Source: Georgenia_A wangjunii (GTDB lineage: Bacteria; Actinomycetota; Actinomycetes; Actinomycetales; Actinomycetaceae). From it: a stretch of DNA of 64,000 bases. A program made the position numbers and the translations under genes. The notes beneath the pieces are model-generated. The model saw nothing but the letters and a program-made list of their open reading frames with translations. It searched no databases and was not told the origin of the DNA. This document shows, piece by piece, positions 49,842-60,678 of the stretch. Position 1 is the first letter of the stretch; every line of letters begins with the position of its first letter. Location: assembly GCF_036421915.1 (NCBI RefSeq), contig NZ_JAZGOM010000009.1. One strand, 5' to 3'.

Positions 49842-51026
49842 GTGACCGGACCCGCCCCGGCGGTGGCGGCAGCCCGTTCGGCGGTTCGTGCGGCACTGCG
49901 GGACCTGCCCGCCGGCGCCCTCGTCCTCGTCGCGTGCTCGGGCGGCGCCGACTCCCTCGCGCTCGCGGCCGCGACCGCGTTCGTCGCGCCGCGGGCCGGG
50001 CTGCGCGCGGGGTCCGTCACGGTCGACCACGGTCTGCGGCCCGGGAGCGGGGCCGAGGCCAGCGCCACCGCGCAGGCGTGCGGGCGGCTCGGTCTCGCAC
50101 CGGCGCTCGTGCGCGAGGTCGTCGTCCCACCGGTGGGCGCGGGAGGGCCCGAGGCCGCGGCCCGCACCGTCCGGTACGCCGCCTTGAGCGCCGCCGCCGA
50201 GGAGCTGGGCGCCGCCGCGGTCCTCCTCGGCCACACCCTCGACGACCAGGCCGAGACGGTGCTCCTCGGGCTCGCGCGGGGGTCCGGTGCCCGGTCGCTC
50301 GCCGGCATGGCGCCCCGGCGGGACCTCCTGCGCCGCCCGCTCCTCGGGCTGCGTCGGGGCGAGACGGAGGCGGTGTGCCGCACCCTCGGCCTCGACCACG
50401 TCGAGGACCCCTCCAACTCCGCCGACGGCCCGTGGCGGGCGGCCGACGGCAGCGCCCTGCGGCGGGCCGCGGTCCGGGAGCGGGTGCTGCCCGCGCTCGC
50501 GGCGGCGCTGGGCCCCGGGGTTCCTGAGGCGCTCGCCCGGACGGCCGACCAGCTACGCGCCGACGCCGACCTCCTCGACGCCCTCGCGGGCCGGCTCCTC
50601 GCCGAGGCGCGCGCCGCGGCACCGTCCGCCGGCGCGGCCTCGCCGCTCGTCACGGCTCCCGACGGCGCCGCGTCGCCGGTCGTCGCGCCTCCCGACGGCG
50701 CCGCGTCGCCGGTCGTCGCGCCAGCCGACGGCGCTGCCTCGCCCGCTGCCACCGCACGGCCTGGTGGCCCGGCCCACGACCCGCCACCCGCCGTCGTCCT
50801 CGCGGCCGACATGCTCGCCGCGGCGCACCCCGCCCTCCGGAGCCGGGCGCTGCGCCTCGCCGCGCTGGCCGCGGGCGTCCCGGCGGGCTCCCTCGGCTCG
50901 ACCCACGTGAACGCCCTCGAGACCCTCGTCACCGACTACCGCGGCCAGGGTCCGGCGATGCTCCCCGGCGGTGTCCTCGCCGCGCGCAGGTGTGGCAGGC
51001 TGACCCTCGTCGCCCGCGAGACCTGA
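49842..51026 (+). CDS. tilS: tRNA(Ile)-lysidine synthase
   Basis: TilS converts C34 of the tRNA-Ile CAU anticodon to lysidine with ATP. The PP-loop ACSGGADSLALA is at residues 27-40, followed by VTVDHGLRPGS, GHTLDDQAETVLLGLARGSG and RRPLLGLRR with DPSN. Between the catalytic and C-terminal parts, residues about 262-306 are an unusual tandem Ala/Ser/Pro repeat. The GTG start at 49842 was inferred from the family N-terminus; the ribosome site is weak. It lies 20 bases after the DUF2342 gene and 29 before hpt. Confidence 0.92.
   Translation: MTGPAPAVAAARSAVRAALRDLPAGALVLVACSGGADSLALAAATAFVAPRAGLRAGSVTVDHGLRPGSGAEASATAQACGRLGLAPALVREVVVPPVGAGGPEAAARTVRYAALSAAAEELGAAAVLLGHTLDDQAETVLLGLARGSGARSLAGMAPRRDLLRRPLLGLRRGETEAVCRTLGLDHVEDPSNSADGPWRAADGSALRRAAVRERVLPALAAALGPGVPEALARTADQLRADADLLDALAGRLLAEARAAAPSAGAASPLVTAPDGAASPVVAPPDGAASPVVAPADGAASPAATARPGGPAHDPPPAVVLAADMLAAAHPALRSRALRLAALAAGVPAGSLGSTHVNALETLVTDYRGQGPAMLPGGVLAARRCGRLTLVARET
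50628..50759 (+). repeat. 33-bp tandem repeat inside tilS
   Basis: The GAC of PDGAASPVVA recurs at 50661, 50694 and 50727, a 33-base period encoding 11-residue units (PDGAASPVVAP twice, then ADGAASPAATA, preceded by the degenerate SAGAASPLVTA). It forms a flexible interdomain insert. Confidence 0.8.
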
Positions 51027-51055
51027 GCGGGCGCAGTGACGGACGAGGAGCTGGC

Positions 51056-51610
51056 GTGGACGCCCAGGACATGGGCAGCGACCTGGAGAAGGTGCTGCTG
51101 ACGCAGGAGCAGATCGAGACGCGGCTCGGCGAGATGGCGGCCCAGATCGACGCCGACTACGTCGGGCGTGACGTCCTGCTCGTCGGGGTGCTCCGCGGGG
51201 CGGTCATGGTCATGGCGGACCTCTCGCGCCGGCTGCACACGTCGATCGAGATGGACTGGATGGCCGTCTCCTCCTACGGCTCCGGCACGCGCTCCTCCGG
51301 CGTCGTGCGCATCCTCAAGGACCTCGACAGCGACCTCCACGGGCGCGACGTCCTCATCGTCGAGGACATCATCGACTCGGGCCTCACGCTCTCCTGGCTC
51401 ATCTCGAACCTGCGCAGCCGCGGCCCGGCCTCCGTCGAGATCGCGACCCTCCTGCGCAAGCCCGAGGCCGCGAAGGTCGACGTCGACGTCCGCTACGTCG
51501 GGTTCGACATCCCGCCCGAGTTCGTCGTCGGCTACGGCCTCGACTTCGCCGAGAAGTACCGGCACCTGCCGTTCGTCGGCACGCTCGCCCCGCACGTCTA
51601 CGGCGGCTGA
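51056..51610 (+). CDS. hpt: Hypoxanthine phosphoribosyltransferase
   Basis: Hpt salvages hypoxanthine and guanine with PRPP to IMP and GMP. The PRPP motif is VLIVEDIIDSGLTL. Also present are VGVLRGAVMVMADLSRR and the C-terminal YVGFDIPPEFVVGYGLDFAEKYR. Length is 184 residues. The GTG at 51056 follows GAGGAG; an ATG at 51071 is an alternative. The stop codon sits within GGCGGC-TGA-GCCGCC, a small hairpin that may end the tilS-hpt unit before the ftsH promoter. Confidence 0.95.
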   Translation: MDAQDMGSDLEKVLLTQEQIETRLGEMAAQIDADYVGRDVLLVGVLRGAVMVMADLSRRLHTSIEMDWMAVSSYGSGTRSSGVVRILKDLDSDLHGRDVLIVEDIIDSGLTLSWLISNLRSRGPASVEIATLLRKPEAAKVDVDVRYVGFDIPPEFVVGYGLDFAEKYRHLPFVGTLAPHVYGG

Positions 51611-51706
51611 GCCGCCCCGGCCCGCCCGCCGCCGCGCGGCGGGGAGCGGTGCAGCCCTGCGCGAACACGTGCGTGATCGCGCAGGTCCGTTGTGTACGGT
51701 CGTCCG

Positions 51707-51750
51707 GTGAGTGATCGAGCAGGAGGGACCTGGCCGGAGCGCCGTCATCC

Positions 51751-51754
<4 letters not shown>
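51707..51754 (+). CDS. Putative leaderless 15-codon upstream ORF of ftsH, VSDRAGGTWPERRHP
   Basis: TACGGT (51695-51700) is followed by six bases and GTG at 51707, fitting a leaderless mRNA. The ORF VSDRAGGTWPERRHP ends at TGA 51752-51754, overlapping the ftsH ATG by the ATGA arrangement. ftsH itself has only a weak GGAG 11 bases upstream, so termination of this ORF may deliver ribosomes to ftsH. Confidence 0.5.
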
Positions 51755-53767
<2,013 letters not shown>

Positions 53768-53775
<8 letters not shown>

Positions 53776-54373
53776 GGCGGACCAGGACGGCATCTCCGCC
53801 CGGCGGCCCTACGACGCCGACGGCGTCCGCCGCGCGGTGCGTGACCTGCTCGTCGCGGTCGGCGAGGACCCGGACCGCGACGGGCTGCGCGAGACGCCCG
53901 AGCGCGTCGCCCGCTCGTACGAGGAGATCTTCGCGGGGATGCGGGTCGACCCGGCGCAGGTCCTCAGTGCGACGTTCGACCTCGGCCACGAGGAGATGAT
54001 CCTCGTGCGCGACATCGAGGTGTACTCCACGTGCGAGCACCACCTCGTGCCGTTCCACGGCGTCGCACACGTCGGGTACATCCCCAACGCCGACGGCCGC
54101 GTCACCGGCCTGAGCAAGCTCGCTCGCCTCGTCGACGCCTTCGCACGGCGGCCCCAGGTCCAGGAGCGCCTCACCTCGCAGGTGGCCGACGCGCTCGTCG
54201 CCGCGCTCGACCCCGGCGGCGTCATCGTCGTCGTCGAGTGCGAGCACCTGTGCATGTCGATGCGCGGTGTGCGCAAGCCGGGTTCCCGCACGATCACCTC
54301 CGCCGTGCGCGGCCAGATGCGCAACGCCGCGACGCGCGCCGAGGCCATGAGCCTCATCTCCGGTCACCGCTGA
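53768..54373 (+). CDS. folE: GTP cyclohydrolase I
   Basis: FolE converts GTP to dihydroneopterin triphosphate, the entry to folate synthesis. The zinc and substrate block YSTCEHHLVPFHGVAHVGYIP and the second cysteine block ECEHLCMSMRGVRKPGS are present, so it is the zinc-dependent IA type. Length is 201 residues. The GTG at 53768 overlaps the end of ftsH. In related genomes folP follows directly; here two unrelated genes separate them. Confidence 0.96.
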
Positions 54374-54525
54374 CTGCTTCTGCCCCAGTCGTCCGGCCGT
54401 GCCCGGGCACCTTCCGGCGTGACCGGCCTGCGGTCTCGCGCTCGGCGGCGCTTCCGCGCGCCGTGCCCGATGGTCTGCCCGGCGGGACGCGCCTCCCGCG
54501 TGCTGAGGGGGCCACCATCGCTGGC

Positions 54526-55479
54526 ATGGACCTGCTCGACCACCGCGCACGGGTCCAGCGCGCGAGGGCGTCGTACCCCGATGCCGCCGAGGCGCTGGCC
54601 GACACGTGCGCCGCGGACCCGCGTCCCGCCCGAGCCGGCGTCACCGCCACGGTCGCCGGCGGGCCCGCCCTGGCGAGGCGCGACGTGCTCGCGCTGCAGC
54701 GGGCGGCCGGCAACCGTGCAGTGGCCGTGACGCTGCAGCGCGACTTCGTCGACGAGGGGAAGACCGGCGAGGAGCACCACGAGGGCTCGCCCGTCCCGCT
54801 GGAGGCGCAGGCAGCGGCCCCGACCCCCGTCGCCTACAACGAGTTCGGCGAGATCGACCGCGGCGTCGTGTCCGGCACCGTCCCCCACGTGTTCCAGGAC
54901 AACGGGAAGAACGGCGTCGGGCTCGTCAACTGGGCCGGCGGTGACGGCGGCGCAGGCGAGCAGTCGGTGGGCAGCATCACGTTGCTCGCCCCCCTCTACG
55001 GGTTCGCCGAGCCGACGGCGACGACCGGCGCGAAGGCCTGGGTCCGTCCCGCTACCGGCACCGCGACCGTCACCCGCTCGTACAAGGGCGTCCAGCACGG
55101 AGCGAACGGCACCTTCTACTTCACGCGACGCGCCTGTGCGCGGGCCGACGTGCACGAGCGGCTGCACGTGAGCAGCAGCGAGGCGCTGCACGACGCGCAC
55201 ATCGCGCCGCTCGAGGCCCGCGTCGCCACCCACCGCGGCGAGCCCGCCGCGCTCGTCTCGGGCGCCACGGGCGCGGAGGCGCTGGCCGCGCTCAAGGCAC
55301 TGGTCGACTGGAATGCCGCCGTCAGCGCGTTCAGCTCCGCCGACCGGGCCGCCAACACCCCCATGGGCACGGTCGACACGACCGACATGGCGCGGGCGGA
55401 CTTCATCCGCAACTACGGACCACGGACGGTCGGTACGGTCGCGTACGCGAGCTACATCGACACCCCACCCGGCCCGTGA
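54526..55479 (+). CDS. Putative eCIS-cargo-like protein with LQR motif and HExxH zincin motif
   Basis: 317 residues, no known family by eye. Residues 56-72 read ALQRAAGNRAVAVTLQR, the LQRxxGNxAVxxxLQR motif that recurs near the N-terminus of actinobacterial DUF4157-type proteins and of toxins linked to extracellular contractile injection systems. HERLH at 210-214 is a metallopeptidase-type zinc motif, with another histidine-rich stretch SSEALHDAHIAPLEAR following. The first 55 residues are helical and without a signal peptide, as expected for injected cargo. No tube, sheath or baseplate gene is in the window. TGA-free start ATG follows CACCAT by seven bases. It interrupts the folE-folP order. 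Confidence 0.55.
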   Translation: MDLLDHRARVQRARASYPDAAEALADTCAADPRPARAGVTATVAGGPALARRDVLALQRAAGNRAVAVTLQRDFVDEGKTGEEHHEGSPVPLEAQAAAPTPVAYNEFGEIDRGVVSGTVPHVFQDNGKNGVGLVNWAGGDGGAGEQSVGSITLLAPLYGFAEPTATTGAKAWVRPATGTATVTRSYKGVQHGANGTFYFTRRACARADVHERLHVSSSEALHDAHIAPLEARVATHRGEPAALVSGATGAEALAALKALVDWNAAVSAFSSADRAANTPMGTVDTTDMARADFIRNYGPRTVGTVAYASYIDTPPGP

Positions 55480-55492
55480 GACGGAGGCGAGG

Positions 55493-55867
55493 ATGAGGCT
55501 CATCCTGCAGGAGTCGGACGACGACGAGTTCCCCGGCGCCACGTGCGTCCTCCTGCTCGCCCTCAACGACTCCTACGAGCCCGTCACGCTCGACCACCGG
55601 TTGCTCGTGGGTCCCAACGCTGCCGGCGGGGCACCCGTGCCGGTCTCCGTCGAGCCGTCCCAGCCTGCCGATCAGGACAACCTCACCGTCCTCGGGCCCT
55701 GGTGCGTGTACGGGCGCCTGCGCTCCTTCCCGCGCGCCGAGGCGGCGACGACGTTCCACGGATACCTCGTGCGCGAGGACTCGGCGCTGCTCCCCGACGG
55801 TCCGGCCGATCCCGCCCATCTCGTCGCGCGGGCGGAGCCGCTCGTCGTCCCCGCCGCCGGGTCCTGA
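55493..55867 (+). CDS. Small unknown protein, probable partner of the eCIS-like gene
   Basis: 124 residues, predicted beta-rich and acidic, with no family I recognise (MRLILQESDDDEFPGATCV, VTLDHRLLVGPNAAGG, TTFHGYLVREDSALLPDGPA). GGAGG lies five bases before the ATG and only 13 bases separate it from the preceding stop, so the two are surely co-transcribed. Position and size suit an immunity protein, loading adaptor or chaperone for the HExxH protein. That is inference from context. Confidence 0.6.
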   Translation: MRLILQESDDDEFPGATCVLLLALNDSYEPVTLDHRLLVGPNAAGGAPVPVSVEPSQPADQDNLTVLGPWCVYGRLRSFPRAEAATTFHGYLVREDSALLPDGPADPAHLVARAEPLVVPAAGS

Positions 55868-56127
55868 CTCCGCGACGCCGGTCCCACCCACGGCAAGGTC
55901 TCGTCAAGCCCCGCGTTGTCGCGCCTTCGCTCGCCGCGCAGAGCCGCCCGCTCGCTCCGGCGCGCAACCAGGTGCTCGGCGGGCGGTCCACCTCCCACGG
56001 TCACCCGCTCACCCCCGCGCGCTGTTGGCATCGCCGGCGGGCGACCAGCCGCTGAAAGCGACCCGCTCATCCCGTCGCCTACCGGCCTCCCGGCAGGCGC
56101 CAGCCGCGGCGTGCCTATCCTGGGGAG

Positions 56128-57000
56128 GTGGACACCGACCGGAGCCGGCACGCGCCCCTCGAGCCGTTCGACGGCGCCGGACGCACCCTCGTCATGGGGA
56201 TCGTCAACGTCACCCCCGACTCGTTCTCCGACGGCGGGCAGTGGTTCGCGCCCGACGTCGCCATCGCGCACGCCGCGCTCCTGCGGACGCAGGGCGCGGA
56301 CATCCTCGACGTCGGTGGGGAGTCGACCCGGCCCGGCGCCGAGCGGGTCCCCGTGGACGCGGAGACCGACCGGGTCCTGCCCGTGGTGCGCGCGCTCGCA
56401 GCCGACGGCGCGGCTGTGAGCATCGACACCGTCAACGCGCGCACCGCCCGGGCCTGCGTCGAGGCCGGCGCGATGATCGTCAACGACGTCTCGGGCGGGC
56501 TCGCTGACCCGAAGATGGCGCACGTCGTCGCCGAGACGGGAGCCCCGTACGTGCTCGGGCACTGGCGCGGCGATCCGGCAACGATGAACGACCTGTCCCG
56601 CTACGACGACGTCGTCGCCGAGGTCCGCGCCGAGCTGAGCGAGCGCGTCGACGCCGTGCTGGCCGCCGGGGCCTCGCCGGACCAGATCGTGCTCGACCCC
56701 GGCCTCGGGTTCGCCAAGGACGGGGCCGACAACTGGCGCCTCCTCGCCCGCCTCGACGCGCTCCGGGCGCTCGGCTTCCCCGTGCTCGTCGGTGCCTCCC
56801 GCAAGCGGTTCCTCGGCGCGCTGCTCGCCGACGGCACCGGCACCCCCGCCGAGCCGCTCGCCCGCGACCGGGCGACGGCGGCGGTCACGGCCCTCGCCGC
56901 CAGTGCCGGCGCGTGGGGCGTGCGGGTGCACGAGGTGCTCGGCTCCGTGGACGCCGTGCGCGTCGCCTCCGCGTGGGCGGATGCGGGGGTGAGCTCATGA
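56128..57000 (+). CDS. folP: Dihydropteroate synthase
   Basis: FolP joins p-aminobenzoate with dihydropterin pyrophosphate and is the target of sulfonamides. The family blocks are MGIVNVTPDSFSDGG, DVGGESTRPGAERV, SIDTVNARTARACVEAGAMIVNDVSGG and DPGLGFAKDGADNWRLL, with the C-terminal VGASRKRFLG. Length is 290 residues. The GTG follows TATCCT (56116-56121) by six bases, so folP has its own, probably leaderless, promoter and does not depend on read-through from folE and the inserted pair. The 260 bases before it hold no gene. Confidence 0.95.
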   Translation: MDTDRSRHAPLEPFDGAGRTLVMGIVNVTPDSFSDGGQWFAPDVAIAHAALLRTQGADILDVGGESTRPGAERVPVDAETDRVLPVVRALAADGAAVSIDTVNARTARACVEAGAMIVNDVSGGLADPKMAHVVAETGAPYVLGHWRGDPATMNDLSRYDDVVAEVRAELSERVDAVLAAGASPDQIVLDPGLGFAKDGADNWRLLARLDALRALGFPVLVGASRKRFLGALLADGTGTPAEPLARDRATAAVTALAASAGAWGVRVHEVLGSVDAVRVASAWADAGVSS

Positions 57001-57959
57001 GACCCGTCCTCGACGTCGACGGGCGTGAGCTGGACCAGGTCACGCTCACCGGCGTCAGCGCCACCGGGCACCACGGCGTGCTTCCCCACGAGCGCACCGA
57101 CGGGCAGACCTTCCGCGCCGACGTCGTCCTCCACCTCGACACCCGGCCCGCCGCGCGCACCGATGCCCTCGACGCGACGGTCAACTACGCCGCCGTCGCC
57201 GAGGACGTCGTGGCGGTCCTCGCCGGCGAGCCCGCCGACCTCACCGAGACCGTCGCCGCGCGCCTCGCCGAGCGCGTCCTCGCCCGCGCGGTGGTGTGCG
57301 CCGTCGACGTCACCGTCCACAAGCCGCAAGCACCGATCACCGTGCCGTTCTCGGACGTCTCGGTCACGGTGCGCCGGCACCGCTCCGAGCTCGGCCCGCT
57401 CGACCGGCGTCCCGAGGCGCCAGTCGGCTTCGTCGTCTCCGCCGGCGCCAACCTCGGCGACGCGCGCGCCACGCTGCGCCACGCCGCGGCGGACCTCGCG
57501 CACCATCCCGAGGTCGAGGTCACCGCGGTCTCGCCGCTCGCCCGCACCGCGCCCGTCCTCGCCCCCGGGGCCGAGCCGCAGCCGGACTACCTCAACGCCG
57601 TCCTCGTCGGGCGCACGAGCCTGAGCCCGCGCCAGCTCCTCGCCCTGTGCCAGCGCATCGAGCTCGCCCACGGGCGGGTCCGCCGTGAACGCTGGGGCCC
57701 GCGCACGCTCGACCTCGACGTCATCGCCGTCGGTGAGGTCCAGGCCGCGGACGAGGTCCTCATGCTCCCCCACCCCCGGGCCCACGAGCGGGCGTTCGTC
57801 CTGCGCCCGTGGGCAGCGGCGGCCCCGGACGCGACCCTTCCCGGCCGCGGGCCGGTCGCCGCGCTCGCGGAGGCGACCGACGCCTCCGGCGTCATCTGGG
57901 TCGAGGACGCCTCGTGGGCGCCCACCGGCCGGGCAGGCGCACCGGGAGGGGCGCCCTGA
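56997..57959 (+). CDS. folBK: Bifunctional dihydroneopterin aldolase / HPPK
   Basis: A fusion of two folate enzymes. Residues 1-125 are FolB (LTGVSATGHHGVLPHERTDGQTFRADVVLHLD, TVNYAAVAEDV). Residues 135-300 are FolK (SAGANLGDARATL, YLNAVLVGRTSLSPRQLLALCQRIE, WGPRTLDLDVIAVG, PHPRAHERAFVLRPW). They convert dihydroneopterin to hydroxymethyl-dihydropterin and then to its pyrophosphate. The start overlaps the folP stop (ATGA) and the stop overlaps the DUF3180 start. Confidence 0.93.
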   Translation: MRPVLDVDGRELDQVTLTGVSATGHHGVLPHERTDGQTFRADVVLHLDTRPAARTDALDATVNYAAVAEDVVAVLAGEPADLTETVAARLAERVLARAVVCAVDVTVHKPQAPITVPFSDVSVTVRRHRSELGPLDRRPEAPVGFVVSAGANLGDARATLRHAAADLAHHPEVEVTAVSPLARTAPVLAPGAEPQPDYLNAVLVGRTSLSPRQLLALCQRIELAHGRVRRERWGPRTLDLDVIAVGEVQAADEVLMLPHPRAHERAFVLRPWAAAAPDATLPGRGPVAALAEATDASGVIWVEDASWAPTGRAGAPGGAP

Positions 57960-58417
57960 TGCAGCGCACCCGCTGGCAGAACCTCGCCCTCATCGCGCTC
58001 GTCGTCGGTGCGGTCAGCCTCATGGTCCTGCGCACCGTGACGACGCGCGGGCACAGCCCCGTCCCGGTACCGGTGACGACGTGGGTCGGGCTCGCCGTCG
58101 TCGCCGTCGCCGTCCTCCTGCTCGGGCGGGCGGTGCGCCGGTTCACCGCGGGGCAGCCCACCCGGATGGACGCGTTGCGGGCGGCGCGGGTCGCGGTCCT
58201 CGCCAAGGCGAGCTCGCTGTCCGGGTCCGCGCTGGCGGGCTACTTCGCGGCGCAGGTGCTCGTCTCGCTCACCAACCTCGGGGCGCCGATGCTCGAGACC
58301 CAGGCGTGGTCGGCCGGTATCGCGCTCCTCGCCAGCCTCGCGCTCGTCGTCGTCGCCGTCGTCGTCGAGTCCTGGTGCGAGGTCCCGCCGGACGACGACG
58401 GGGAGCCGGCCACGTGA
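57959..58417 (+). CDS. DUF3180 family membrane protein
   Basis: 152 residues with four hydrophobic segments (LALIALVVGAVSLMVL, WVGLAVVAVAVLLLG, LAGYFAAQVLVSL, GIALLASLALVVVAVVV) and the RMDALRAARVAVLAKASSLSG block characteristic of DUF3180. It follows folK in many actinobacteria (Rv3605c). The function is unknown. It overlaps the folBK stop by one base. Confidence 0.85.
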   Translation: MQRTRWQNLALIALVVGAVSLMVLRTVTTRGHSPVPVPVTTWVGLAVVAVAVLLLGRAVRRFTAGQPTRMDALRAARVAVLAKASSLSGSALAGYFAAQVLVSLTNLGAPMLETQAWSAGIALLASLALVVVAVVVESWCEVPPDDDGEPAT

Positions 58418-58500
58418 CGTCGTGGAAGCGCGTGCCGCACGTGTGGGAACCTTCGGAGTCATAGACCACCGACGGGACGCCCGTCGCGGAAGGAGCACTC

Positions 58501-59028
58501 ATGACCGCTGACGTCGAGCCCGAGGCCGCGCCGCAGCCCGGCGCCGCGGTGAACCCGTTCGCCCCCGCCGGGGTGGTGTTCACGCCCATCTCGAGCGGGC
58601 TCATCACCGCCCGCCTCATCACCCTGGCCGTCTGGGTCGGGCTGCCCTTCCTCGTCCTCGCCGCGCTCGCCGTCATCTTCTCCCCGTGGTGGTGGATCGG
58701 CGCGGGCGTCTTCGGGGTGGCCGGGCTCTGGGCCGGGCTGCTCATCCCGCGCCAGGTGCGCGCCACCGGGTACGCCGAGCGCGACGAGGACCTCCTCATC
58801 CGCAAGGGGATCCTCTTCCGCCAGCTCACCGTCGTGCCCTACGGGCGCATGCAGTACGTCGACGTCCAGGCTGGCCCGCTCGCCCGCCGCTGCGGGATCG
58901 CCGGCGTCCAGCTCCACACGGCGTCCGCCGCGACGGACGCGAGCATCCCGGGCCTCCCGCCGGCCGAGGCCGACCGTCTGCGCGACCGGCTCACGGAGCG
59001 CGGCGAGGCGAGGCTGGCCGGCCTGTGA
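58501..59028 (+). CDS. Bacterial PH-domain membrane protein (YdbS-like)
   Basis: 175 residues with two adjacent membrane helices (about 33-75) and a bPH2 domain (RATGYAERDEDLLIRKGILFRQLTVVPYGRMQYVDVQAGPLARRCGIAGVQLHTAS). The PYGRMQYVDVQ.G block is the family signature. GGAAGGAG precedes the ATG. It overlaps the next, larger PH-domain gene by four bases; YdbS and YdbT form such a pair in Bacillus, where they counter certain bacteriocins. The role here is unknown. Confidence 0.86.
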   Translation: MTADVEPEAAPQPGAAVNPFAPAGVVFTPISSGLITARLITLAVWVGLPFLVLAALAVIFSPWWWIGAGVFGVAGLWAGLLIPRQVRATGYAERDEDLLIRKGILFRQLTVVPYGRMQYVDVQAGPLARRCGIAGVQLHTASAATDASIPGLPPAEADRLRDRLTERGEARLAGL

Positions 59029-60671
59029 CCGCCTCCGGCCCGCCCGCGCCCGACGCCCGCTCATCCGCCGACACGGCACCGGCGGTCCCCTCCGAGGCCG
59101 TCGACTGGCGTCGCGTCCACAAGATCACGCCCGTCCTCAACGCGTGGAAGGTCATCGTGGCCGTCCTCGCGGTCCTCGTGTACCAGAACGTCGAGATGGT
59201 CGGTGAGCTGTGGGCGGAGCGGGACTCCGTCGACTGGGCCACCGTCGGCCTCATCGGACTCGGCGTCGTCGTCCTCCTGCTGGCGATCCTCGCCGTCTAC
59301 GCCACCCTGTCGTGGCGCATGATGCGCTACGCGGTCGGTGACGACGCCGTCTTCCTCCACTCCGGCATCCTCTTCCGCCAGCAGCGCCACGCACGGCTCA
59401 ACCGGATCCAGGCCATCGACGTCGTCCAGCCGCTCCTCGCGCGGATCTTCGGTCTCGCGCAGCTCAAGATCGAGACGGCGGGCGGAACCGGGTCCTCGGT
59501 CATCCTCGCCTTCCTCCAGGAGGAGGAGGCGCACCGGCTCCGCGCCGAGCTCCTCGCCCGCGGCAAGACCGCAGCCCCGGCCCGGGCCGCCGGTCCCAGC
59601 GGTGCCGGGCAGCCGGTGCCCACGGGACCACCGGGCAGCGAGGGCGCCGTGGCGTACCCCGCGGCCGCACAGCACGGCGCCGGGAGCAGCGGTGGACCGG
59701 CCGAGGCCATGGGCGGACCGGCCGGGGCGGTCAGGGCGCCGGCGCCCGACGCGCCGGAGCGCGAGCTCCTGTCCGTTCCTGCCACCCGCCTCGTCGGCTC
59801 GCTGCTCCTCTCGGGCTCGACGATCGCGTTCGTCCTCGTGCTCGCCGCCCTCGTCGTCGTCGCCATCGTGGCTCGTTCGGTGGCCCCCCTCGCGGGCTCC
59901 CTGCCCGGCGTGCTCGGCTGGGGCGCCTACCTGTGGGGCCGGTTCTCCGGCGGGTTCGCCTTCCGGGCGTCGATCTCGGAGGACGGCGTCCGGCTCCGGC
60001 ACGGCCTGCTCGAGCAGCGCTCGCAGACGGTGCCGCCCGGGCGCGTCCACGCCGTGCGACTGAGCCAGCCGCTCCTGTGGCGGCGCAAGGGGTGGTGGCG
60101 CGTCGACGTCAACATCGCGGGCTACGGCGCGGAGGAGGCGGCGAAGGGTGGGAGCGTGCTCCTGCCGGTCGGCTCCCGAGGCGAGGCGCTCACGGCGCTG
60201 TGGCTCGTCCTGCCCGACCTCGGTGTGGCCGACGCGCGCGCCGTGCTCGACGCGGCTCTCGAGGGTGACGGTGACGCCGCGGGCTTCCTCACGAGCCCCC
60301 GCCGGGCGCGCTGGCTCGATCCGATCACCTGGCGGCGCAACGGGCTGCTCATCACGTCCCGCGCGATGCTCATGCGCGCCGGGCGCCTGCACCGGACGCT
60401 GACGATCGTCCCCCACGAGCGCACGCAGTCCCTCTCGATCGAGCAGGGACCCTGGGAGCGCCGGCTCGACCTCGCGAACTTCGCCGTCGCGTCCGTCCCG
60501 GGGGGCATCAGCCCGCGCGTCCACCACCTCGACGCGATGACGGCGCTCGCCGTCCTCGACGACCAGGCCGAGCGGGCACGGACGGCGCGCCACGGCGAGA
60601 GCCCGGAGGAGTGGCTGCGGCGTGTGGGAGTGGCCAACGCCTCAGCCGAGGAGCCGCAGCGGCTGGGATGA
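59025..60671 (+). CDS. Bacterial PH-domain membrane protein (YdbT-like, multiple PH domains)
   Basis: 548 residues with at least three bPH2 units: WRMMRYAVGDDAVFLHSGILFRQQRHARLNRIQAIDVVQPLLARIFGLAQLKIETAGG, then FAFRASISEDGVRLRHGLLEQRSQTVPPGRVHAVRLSQPLLWRRKGWWRVDVNIAGYG, and TSRAMLMRAGRLHRTLTIVPHERTQSLSIEQGPWERRLDLANFAVASVPGG. Two pairs of membrane helices lie near 45-90 and 255-310, and a low-complexity Gly/Ala/Pro linker sits at 185-240. The GTG overlaps the stop of the YdbS-like gene. It probably acts with that protein in one complex. Confidence 0.86.
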   Translation: MTASGPPAPDARSSADTAPAVPSEAVDWRRVHKITPVLNAWKVIVAVLAVLVYQNVEMVGELWAERDSVDWATVGLIGLGVVVLLLAILAVYATLSWRMMRYAVGDDAVFLHSGILFRQQRHARLNRIQAIDVVQPLLARIFGLAQLKIETAGGTGSSVILAFLQEEEAHRLRAELLARGKTAAPARAAGPSGAGQPVPTGPPGSEGAVAYPAAAQHGAGSSGGPAEAMGGPAGAVRAPAPDAPERELLSVPATRLVGSLLLSGSTIAFVLVLAALVVVAIVARSVAPLAGSLPGVLGWGAYLWGRFSGGFAFRASISEDGVRLRHGLLEQRSQTVPPGRVHAVRLSQPLLWRRKGWWRVDVNIAGYGAEEAAKGGSVLLPVGSRGEALTALWLVLPDLGVADARAVLDAALEGDGDAAGFLTSPRRARWLDPITWRRNGLLITSRAMLMRAGRLHRTLTIVPHERTQSLSIEQGPWERRLDLANFAVASVPGGISPRVHHLDAMTALAVLDDQAERARTARHGESPEEWLRRVGVANASAEEPQRLG

Positions 60672-60678
60672 TGGTCGG

